Shown here in pieces: positions 59,119 to 64,000 of a stretch of DNA of 64,000 nucleotides. Every line of letters starts with the position of its first letter. Position 1 is the stretch's first letter. The notes below the pieces were generated by a model. That model did not search any database. It saw only the letters and a list, made by a program, of their open reading frames with translations, and was not told the DNA's origin. The DNA comes from Mycolicibacterium psychrotolerans (lineage in GTDB: Bacteria; Actinomycetota; Actinomycetes; Mycobacteriales; Mycobacteriaceae). The stretch lies in contig NZ_AP022574.1 in NCBI RefSeq assembly GCF_010729305.1, positions 1,922,001-1,986,000 of the forward strand, in the 5' to 3' direction. The position numbers and the translations under genes are program-made.

Positions 59119-59132
59119 TAGAACGTGTTCCA
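59119..59132. promoter_or_regulatory. KstR-type operator
   Basis: TAGAACGTGTTCCA matches TnnAACnnGTTnnA at all fixed positions and is the exact reverse complement of the box at 39719-39732. It partly overlaps TAGTAT (minus strand, 59120-59115), the probable -10 of the LLM gene. Confidence 0.78.
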
Positions 59133-59154
59133 GTCCGGCGGGGCGGCGATGGTC

Positions 59155-59868
59155 TTACAGGAGTGGAACGTCGACGTGCGTCTCGGCCAGGGCGAACGGC
59201 GGCGATCCGGTGCCCGCCACGCTGTACCCCGCCTGCGGTGTTCGCTCGGTCAGTCGAGCGCGCGCCGCGCGATCGCCCACCGCCACGTGCACCTCGTGGG
59301 GCAGCAACACGGCGGGTAGGTCGGCGAAAACCGTGCCGCGCCAGTGGTATCGACCGTCGATCGGCTCCATCCGGCCGGTCAGCCGAACCCGGGCCGCGTG
59401 GTCGCGCCCATCGACGGTGACGGTGGCCGGCCCGTCGTAGATCTCGGCGTCGTCCTCGATCGCGGACTGCACGTCGAACGCCGACGGGATCTTCGCCCCC
59501 ACGGCGCGCCAGTAGCGGCCACTGCGGTGGCCCGGGCGTCGTCGCCGGTCGTTGAACATGCGCTGGGTGCCCGCGCGAACCTCGATCCGTGAGCCGTCGG
59601 TACGGCTCAGGTGCTGCAGGCACTTGGCGATGTAGCTCTTCTGCGCGGCAGTGTCCGGGCCGGTGAGCAGGAAGTAGTTGGGGACGCCGTGCACGGCGAC
59701 CCCGAGGTAGGGCTCGAGCGTGCCGGCCGACGGCGGGGCCGAGGCGGGCAGCGTGCCGTCGGTCGAGATCAGTACCCGCGCCGAGCGCCCGCCGACGGTC
59801 CAGGTGTGGACCTGCTCGTCGAACTGGGCGTCCACCGCACCGCTGACGTACATCACCGTCTCGGTCAC
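59155..59868 (-). CDS. Flavin-monooxygenase C-terminal remnant fused to DUF4873
   Basis: Protein of 237 aa. Residues 40-115 (YLGVAVHGVPNYFLLTGPDTAAQ, YIAKCLQHLSRTDGSRIEVR, TQRMFND) look like the C-terminal end of a Baeyer-Villiger/FMO-type enzyme, but the FAD- and NADPH-binding Rossmann motifs are entirely missing. Residues 140-237 form a DUF4873 domain (EIYDGPATVTVDGRDHAARVRL, GRYHWRGTVF). No frameshifted N-terminal half lies upstream; instead its GTG overlaps the stop of the AurF-like gene, so it is a coupled partner gene of unknown role. Confidence 0.75.
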   Translation of the reverse strand: MTETVMYVSGAVDAQFDEQVHTWTVGGRSARVLISTDGTLPASAPPSAGTLEPYLGVAVHGVPNYFLLTGPDTAAQKSYIAKCLQHLSRTDGSRIEVRAGTQRMFNDRRRRPGHRSGRYWRAVGAKIPSAFDVQSAIEDDAEIYDGPATVTVDGRDHAARVRLTGRMEPIDGRYHWRGTVFADLPAVLLPHEVHVAVGDRAARARLTERTPQAGYSVAGTGSPPFALAETHVDVPLL

Positions 59869-60773
59869 AGGAAGCCGCTGCGCTTCCAGACCCGCCGGGC
59901 GATCGGACCCATCAAGCCGACCTCGGTGAGGAACGCCGCGAGCGGAGCGAAGCCCGACACCTGAACCTCGTGGCGGTGCGCACTGCTGCGCGCGATGCGC
60001 CGGGCCTGCCGCGCGTCGAGGCCCACGCGCGCGTACTGGACGCGGTTGGTGAACAGATGCCGGAAGAACAGGCCCCCGGCGCCGTGGATGTTGGCCGCCC
60101 ACAGTCTCGACAGCCGTCCCATGTGAGGGGTGCGCTTGCGCAGCCCGTCGCGGGCGAACTGGATGTGACGGGCTTCCTCGGTGACGTGGATGCGCATCAG
60201 TCGTTGCACGAGTGGCTGGAGTTCCGGGTCGTCCATCATCTGCCGCTGCAGCGAGTCGAAGATCTCCTCGCCGACCAGCGCGGCCACCCACAGCAGGGAG
60301 CCCTGAAAGGCGAACGGCAGCGCGTTGATGATGATGCGCTGATAGCGCTTGGGCCGCACCGGCTTTGCACCGATCCGATCGATCGCCTTGCCGAACATCA
60401 CCATGTGACGGGTTTCGTCACCGAGTTCGGTCAGCTCGTAGTGCGTGGCGCGGGCGGTGGGGTCCTGATGCATCATCTTGCGCAGCAGCGCCTGGTTGAG
60501 GATGTTCTCGAACCAGATGCCCGCCGACAGGGTGTTGGCCAGTTCCTGGCGCGACAGCTCGATCTGCTGTTGCCGGGTCATGCTGTCCCACAACGGCGTT
60601 CCGTACAGCGACACCGTCTTGGGCGGCAGGAAGAACTTGTCGGGATCCAGGGGCGCATCCCAGTCGATGTCGACGACGGGTGCGAAGGACTTCTTGACCG
60701 ATCCCTTGAGCAGGCGGTCGGCGAATGCGTCGCGCGTCGGGGCGGCGGTATGGGAGGTGGCTGGAGCGGACAT
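59865..60773 (-). CDS. AurF-like diiron oxygenase
   Basis: Non-haem diiron protein of 302 aa of the p-aminobenzoate N-oxygenase AurF family. Iron ligands are expected in LSRQELANTLSAGIWFEN, ELGDETRHMVMFGKA (ExxH), LVGEEIFDSLQ and HVTEEARHIQFARDG (EExxH). It may oxidise an amine or act as a fatty-acyl desaturase-like enzyme. GAAGGGA precedes the ATG. Promoter TTGACA-N18-TACCGT lies upstream with an adjacent palindrome. First gene before the DUF4873 gene. Confidence 0.87.
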   Translation of the reverse strand: MSAPATSHTAAPTRDAFADRLLKGSVKKSFAPVVDIDWDAPLDPDKFFLPPKTVSLYGTPLWDSMTRQQQIELSRQELANTLSAGIWFENILNQALLRKMMHQDPTARATHYELTELGDETRHMVMFGKAIDRIGAKPVRPKRYQRIIINALPFAFQGSLLWVAALVGEEIFDSLQRQMMDDPELQPLVQRLMRIHVTEEARHIQFARDGLRKRTPHMGRLSRLWAANIHGAGGLFFRHLFTNRVQYARVGLDARQARRIARSSAHRHEVQVSGFAPLAAFLTEVGLMGPIARRVWKRSGFL

Positions 60774-60803
60774 CGCGAGCGTCCCTTCGTCGTGGTGCCC
60801 TCG

Positions 60804-60833
60804 ACGGTAGGGAGCCGTGCCGCAACATGTCAA
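60804..60833 (-). promoter_or_regulatory. Promoter of the AurF-like operon
   Basis: Minus-strand TTGACA (60833-60828) and TACCGT (60809-60804) are separated by 18 nt, a near-consensus housekeeping promoter 30 bp before the gene. Confidence 0.65.
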
Positions 60834-60841
60834 TACCCTCG

Positions 60842-60861
60842 GTACCGCATACTTGCGGTAC
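60842..60861. promoter_or_regulatory. Perfect palindrome, probable repressor operator
   Basis: GTACCGCA-TACT-TGCGGTAC is an 8-4-8 perfect inverted repeat in the gap between the AurF-like gene and the divergent membrane gene, 8 nt upstream of the AurF-like -35. Size and symmetry fit a TetR-type operator, but no regulator gene is adjacent. Confidence 0.5.
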
Positions 60862-60886
60862 TGGTCGGATCGCGGGAGTGCGGGGC

Positions 60887-61282
60887 ATGATGAAACGCGT
60901 GACGCCGTTTCTGCTGCGCGCCGCGCTCACCGGGGTGGCGCTGTGGGTCGTGACGCTGATCGTCCCCGGCATCGCCTTCGTCGGCGGCGACTCCACCGCG
61001 GCGCGGGTCGGGATCATCTTCGTGGTGGCGGTGATATTCGGGCTGGTCAACGCCGTCATCAAGCCCGTCGTGCAGCTCATCTCGATCCCGCTCTACATCC
61101 TCACGCTCGGGCTGTTCCACATCGTGATCAACGCGCTCATGCTGTGGATCACGTCGTGGATCACCGAGCACACCACCCACTGGGGCCTGTTCATCGACGA
61201 CTTCTGGTGGACGGCGATCTGGGCCGCGATCGTGCTGAGTGTCGTGAGTTGGCTGCTCTCGCTGATCGTCAGGGCAGACTGA
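60887..61282 (+). CDS. Four-TM protein of the phage-holin-4-like superfamily
   Basis: Hydrophobic 131-aa protein with four helices: FLLRAALTGVALWVVTLIVP, VGIIFVVAVIFGLVNAVIKPVVQL, LYILTLGLFHIVINALMLWI, and AIWAAIVLSVVSWLLSLIV. The GLVNAVIKPVVQLISIPLYILTLGLF block (read as overlapping pieces) is typical of cellular members of this family, which are not phage genes. Function unknown. Two adjacent ATGs may start it. It is 5 nt from the Fpg gene. Confidence 0.85.
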   Translation: MMKRVTPFLLRAALTGVALWVVTLIVPGIAFVGGDSTAARVGIIFVVAVIFGLVNAVIKPVVQLISIPLYILTLGLFHIVINALMLWITSWITEHTTHWGLFIDDFWWTAIWAAIVLSVVSWLLSLIVRAD

Positions 61283-61287
61283 GAGGT

Positions 61288-62154
61288 ATGCCCGAACTGC
61301 CCGAGGTGGAAGCCCTGGCCGATCATCTGCGCCGGCACGCGGTCGGCCGAACCGTCGGCCGCGTCGACGTGGCCGCGCTCTCGGTGCTCAAGACGTTCGA
61401 CCCGCCGCTGACGGCACTGCACGGTCGGGAGGTCACCGGGGCGAACCGGTGGGGCAAGTACCTGGGCTTGCAGGCCGGCGACCTGCACCTGATCACGCAC
61501 CTGTCCCGCGCGGGGTGGTTGCGCTGGTCGGACAAACTCGCCGCGACCCCGCTCAAGCCGGGCAAGGGGCCCATCGCCCTGCGCGTGCACCTCGGCACGC
61601 CCGGTGAGGCTCCGGTGGGCTTCGACCTCACCGAGGCCGGCACCCAGAAGCGGCTGGCGGTGTGGCTGGTGACCGATCCGATGGCCGTCCCGCAGATCGC
61701 GTCGCTGGGCCCGGACGCGCTGTCCCTGACCGCCGACGGGCTGGCCGACGCGTTGCGGGGCAACTCCGGGCGCATCAAGACCGTCATCACCGACCAGAAG
61801 GTGATCGCGGGGATCGGCAACGCCTACAGCGACGAGATCCTGCACGTGGCCAAGTTGTCCCCGTTCGCGACGGCCAACAAACTGACCAACGCGCAGCTCG
61901 CCGCCTTGCACGCCGCGATGACCGACGTGCTGACCGATGCCGTCACGCGGTCGGTCGGTCAGCAGGCCGCCACGCTCAAGGGGGAGAAGCGCTCGGGTCT
62001 GCGGGTGCACGCCCGCACCGGCCTGCCGTGCCCGGTGTGCGGCGACACCGTGCGCGAGGTGTCGTTCGCCGACAAGTCCTTCCAGTACTGCCCGACGTGT
62101 CAGACCGGCGGCAAGGTGCTGGCCGACCGTCGGCTGTCCAAGCTTCTCAAGTAG
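61288..62154 (+). CDS. Formamidopyrimidine-DNA glycosylase family protein (Fpg/Nei)
   Basis: Base-excision repair glycosylase/AP lyase, 288 aa. MPELPEVEAL supplies the catalytic Pro and Glu; WGKYLGLQ has the beta-hairpin Lys; IAGIGNAYSDEILHVAKLSP is the H2TH motif; the C-terminus has a four-Cys zinc finger (CPVCG...YCPTCQTGG). Length is at the upper end for the family. GAGAGG precedes the ATG. I recall the same order Fpg-SDR-pgi as Rv0944-Rv0946c. Oxidised purines are the usual substrate. Confidence 0.93.
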   Translation: MPELPEVEALADHLRRHAVGRTVGRVDVAALSVLKTFDPPLTALHGREVTGANRWGKYLGLQAGDLHLITHLSRAGWLRWSDKLAATPLKPGKGPIALRVHLGTPGEAPVGFDLTEAGTQKRLAVWLVTDPMAVPQIASLGPDALSLTADGLADALRGNSGRIKTVITDQKVIAGIGNAYSDEILHVAKLSPFATANKLTNAQLAALHAAMTDVLTDAVTRSVGQQAATLKGEKRSGLRVHARTGLPCPVCGDTVREVSFADKSFQYCPTCQTGGKVLADRRLSKLLK

Positions 62155-62165
62155 CGCCCCACCCT

Positions 62166-62228
62166 CGCCCAAACCAACGTTTGGGCGCGAATTGGGCGCC
62201 TTTTCGCGCCCAAACGTTGGTTTGGGCG
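62166..62228. repeat. Perfect 26-bp inverted repeat with nested hairpins, family D
   Basis: Arms 62166-62191 and 62203-62228 are perfectly complementary over 26 bp with an 11-nt loop. Each arm also contains its own 7-4-7 hairpin (CCCAAAC-CAAC-GTTTGGG or its complement), so the DNA can form a cruciform or two small hairpins. It lies 11 nt after the Fpg stop and may act as a terminator. Confidence 0.8.
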
Positions 62229-62280
62229 GGGTGAGCTGACTGATTTCGGCCGAGTTGTCTAACTCGGTTATCCTGCCCGG

Positions 62281-63030
62281 GTGACTCGGCAGAAGATCCT
62301 CATCACCGGCGCCAGTTCGGGACTCGGGGCGGGCATGGCCCGCCAGTTCGCCGCCAGGGGTCGCGACCTGGCGCTGTGCGCCCGCCGGGTCGACAACCTC
62401 GACGAGCTCAAGGCCGAGCTGGTCGCGCGTCACCCGGGGATCACGGTCGCGGTGGCCGCGCTCGACGTCAACGACCACGAGCAGGTGCCCAAGGTGTTCG
62501 CCGAGCTCTCCGACGAGCTCGGGGGACTGGACTGCGTGATCGTCAACGCCGGCATCGGCAAGGGCTATCCGCTCGGTGGCGGCAAGCTGTGGGCCAACAA
62601 GGCCACGATCGAGACGAATCTGGTTGCCGCACTGGTGCAGATCGAGACCGCGATGGAGATGTTCAAGGCGGCAGGCCGGGGCCACCTGGTCCTGGTGTCG
62701 TCGGTGCTCGGCAACGTCGGCGTGCCCGGTCACAAGGCCGCCTACGCGGCCAGCAAGGCGGGTGTGACGTCGCTGGGCGAGTCGCTGCGTGCCGAGTACC
62801 CGTCCGGCCCGATCAAGATCACCGTGCTCGAGCCCGGCTACATCGAATCCGAGATGACCGCGAAGTCGAACACCACCATGCTGATGGTCGACAACGAGAC
62901 CGGCGTCAAGGCCATGGTGGACGCGATCGAGAAGGAGAAGGGCCGCGCCGTCGTGCCTGCCTGGCCGTGGTGGCCGCTGGTCGAACTCATGAAGGTGCTG
63001 CCGCCCAGATTCACCAAGCGCTTCGCCTGA
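62281..63030 (+). CDS. SDR family oxidoreductase
   Basis: Short-chain dehydrogenase of 249 aa: TGASSGLGAGMARQFAARG, NAGIG, Ser in LVLVSSVLG and YAASK, then LEPGYIESEM. The C-terminal half (PAWPWWPLVELMKVLPPRF) has the membrane-apposed helix seen in lipid-acting SDRs. TATCCT lies 6 nt before the GTG (leaderless), after the family D palindrome. Corresponds in position to Rv0945 as I remember it. Confidence 0.92.
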   Translation: MTRQKILITGASSGLGAGMARQFAARGRDLALCARRVDNLDELKAELVARHPGITVAVAALDVNDHEQVPKVFAELSDELGGLDCVIVNAGIGKGYPLGGGKLWANKATIETNLVAALVQIETAMEMFKAAGRGHLVLVSSVLGNVGVPGHKAAYAASKAGVTSLGESLRAEYPSGPIKITVLEPGYIESEMTAKSNTTMLMVDNETGVKAMVDAIEKEKGRAVVPAWPWWPLVELMKVLPPRFTKRFA

Positions 63031-63067
63031 CCGAGCCGCCCACAGCGGCGGATGCTTTCATGTACCG

Positions 63068-63901
63068 ATGCCCAACATCGATCGGCGCAGCATGATGGTG
63101 ATGACCGGGATCGGACTGCTCGGAGCGGCCCTCCCCAGCACCCCGGCACAGGCCACACCCTGGCCTGGCCCGCCCCCCGCCGCGCCCCCGCCGGCCGGAA
63201 AATACCTGTTCGAGGACCACTTCGACGGCCCGGCAGGGTCGGCTCCCGACCGCTCGAAGTGGGAGATCGCCACCGCGCGGGAGTCGATGGAGGACCCGAC
63301 GTACTGGGAACTGCCCGGCAACGTCGGCCAATACCGCGACGACCGTCGCAACGTCTACCTCGACGGCAAGTCCAACCTCGTCTTCCACGCGGCCAAGGAC
63401 GGCGACACGTACTACAGCGGCAAGGTGTTCGGCACGTTCCGGGGCGGCATCGGACACAACTGGGAAGCCCGCATCAAGCTCAACTGCCTGACCCCGGGGT
63501 GCTGGCCGGCGTGGTACCTGGCCAACAACAGCCCGGTCAACGGCGGCGAGGTCGACATCATGGAGTGGTACGGCAACGGCTCGTGGGCGCCGGGAACGGC
63601 CGTGCACGCCAAGCTCAACGGCGGCGAGCACGTCAGCCAGACCATCACCGTCGACAGCGCCTGGCACACCTGGCGGGTGCAGTGGGATGACGCCGGCATG
63701 CGGTTCTGGAGGGATTACACCGACGGCGCGGCGCCGTACTTCGACGTCCCGGCGCATGCGCTGCCGGACTGGCAGTTCAACGAGCCGGGGTACACGCTGT
63801 TCCCGATCATGGACCTCGCCGTGGCCGGGTCCGGCGGCGGCGACCCGCGGGGCGGCACCTACCCCGCGGACATGCTGATCGACTACGTCCGCGTCTGGTG
63901 A
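63068..63901 (+). CDS. Exported family 16 glycosyl hydrolase (beta-1,3-glucanase-like)
   Basis: GH16 endo-beta-glucanase-type enzyme, 277 aa, similar to M. tuberculosis Rv0315. The N-terminus NIDRRSMMVMTGIGLLGAA with a twin Arg, followed by PAQA, suggests Tat export. After a Pro/Ala linker the catalytic jelly roll has LFEDHFDGPAGSAPDRSKW, GQYRDDRRNVYLDG, and the active site EVDIMEW (ExDxxE). LAVAGSGGGDP and YVRVW close the domain. No ribosome binding site is obvious. Confidence 0.93.
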   Translation: MPNIDRRSMMVMTGIGLLGAALPSTPAQATPWPGPPPAAPPPAGKYLFEDHFDGPAGSAPDRSKWEIATARESMEDPTYWELPGNVGQYRDDRRNVYLDGKSNLVFHAAKDGDTYYSGKVFGTFRGGIGHNWEARIKLNCLTPGCWPAWYLANNSPVNGGEVDIMEWYGNGSWAPGTAVHAKLNGGEHVSQTITVDSAWHTWRVQWDDAGMRFWRDYTDGAAPYFDVPAHALPDWQFNEPGYTLFPIMDLAVAGSGGGDPRGGTYPADMLIDYVRVW

Positions 63902-63903
63902 GT

Positions 63904-63952
63904 GATTTCGGCGTGTTGGTCGTCGCCCAGCGACGACAACCACGCCGAAATC
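63904..63952. terminator. Inverted repeat between convergent genes, family A copy 2
   Basis: Arms of 23 bases (63904-63926 and 63930-63952) pair at 21 of 23 positions with a 3-nt loop, directly after the GH16 stop and running into the stop codon of the minus-strand pgi. Strong bidirectional terminator candidate. The right 25 nt repeat those at 2062-2086. Confidence 0.8.
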
Positions 63953-64000
63953 ACGCCGAGCGGCCCCGTTCGGCTCGGTAACGGCGGACCAGCGCGTCGG
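63951..64000 (-). CDS. pgi: Glucose-6-phosphate isomerase, C-terminal end (partial)
   Basis: Reading the minus strand from the window edge gives DALVRRYRAERGRSA and a TGA. Pgi proteins end with S-S-T-[DN]-x-L-I-x-R-Y-[KR]-x-x-R-G, and M. tuberculosis pgi (Rv0946c) follows the same SDR gene on the opposite strand, as I recall. Only 15 residues are visible, so the assignment rests on this tail and gene order. The enzyme interconverts glucose-6-phosphate and fructose-6-phosphate. Confidence 0.68.
   Translation of the reverse strand, partial: DALVRRYRAERGRSA

Noticed and set aside
60887..61282. Phage holin, suggesting a prophage
   Set aside because: This superfamily name is misleading; cellular members are common, and no integrase, capsid, lysin or att site is nearby.

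Overview
The window is high-GC actinobacterial DNA from a mycobacterium, most likely an environmental Mycolicibacterium. The evidence is two mycolic-acid cyclopropane-synthase paralogues, a SigK/RskA pair, Ku with a lysine-rich tail beside a Pol-PE-Lig LigD, many F420/SDR/acyl-CoA dehydrogenase genes, a mycobacterial hemophore-like secreted protein, and many start codons 6-7 nt downstream of a TANNNT box (leaderless genes). From memory of the H37Rv gene order, the right part keeps a backbone resembling Rv0913c-Rv0946c (carotenoid oxygenase, thiolase, mntH, DapB-like, SDR, ku, ligD, LLM oxidoreductase, Fpg, SDR, pgi), with accessory segments interleaved.

Region 1 (1-14.4 kb): one dense plus-strand catabolic operon with mostly 4-nt stop/start overlaps. 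It holds an SDR (cut by the window edge), Rieske oxygenase, Baeyer-Villiger-type flavin monooxygenase, second SDR, class III CoA-transferase, two alpha/beta pairs of acyl-CoA dehydrogenases, a ThDP-dependent lyase-like enzyme and an aldehyde dehydrogenase. A separately promoted amidohydrolase follows. The set fits oxygenation, ring opening, CoA activation and beta- or alpha-oxidation of an alicyclic or steroid/terpenoid-like compound. The substrate cannot be read from sequence.

Region 2 (14.4-28.9 kb): two small stress-type proteins, two mycolate methyltransferases, a BKACE-like enzyme, a cupin, a GNAT, an Hsp20 under a CIRCE box, and a PAS-PAS-GGDEF protein. Then comes a thiolase / carotenoid oxygenase / tandem HxlR / isochorismatase operon, a GAF-ANTAR protein, and a three-gene STAS / RsbQ-like hydrolase / RsbP-like phosphatase module resembling the Bacillus energy-stress pathway.

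Region 3 (28.9-41.1 kb): tRNA-Arg(CCT), NorE/NorF-like membrane genes, an LLM oxidoreductase, a YbdK-type ligase, DUF1365-sigK-rskA with a candidate SigK promoter, mntH coupled to a gamma-glutamylcyclotransferase/poly-gamma-glutamate hydrolase fusion, small secreted proteins, and a KstR-type box upstream of an SDR/DapB-like operon.

Region 4 (41.1-64 kb): ku-pfkB divergent from ligD, a MarR/epimerase pair, a frameshifted quinone oxidoreductase, a serine beta-lactamase-like lipoprotein, RNase HI, and a TetR/Rieske divergent pair with a clear operator. It continues with MFS, an aldolase-fold protein lacking its catalytic lysine, a ROK regulator, a second KstR-type box upstream of an LLM gene, an AurF-like diiron enzyme coupled to a flavin-monooxygenase C-terminal remnant with DUF4873, Fpg, SDR, GH16 and the 3' end of pgi. 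At least six intergenic inverted repeats of four sequence families punctuate the window. I saw no CRISPR array, insertion sequence, integrase or rRNA.
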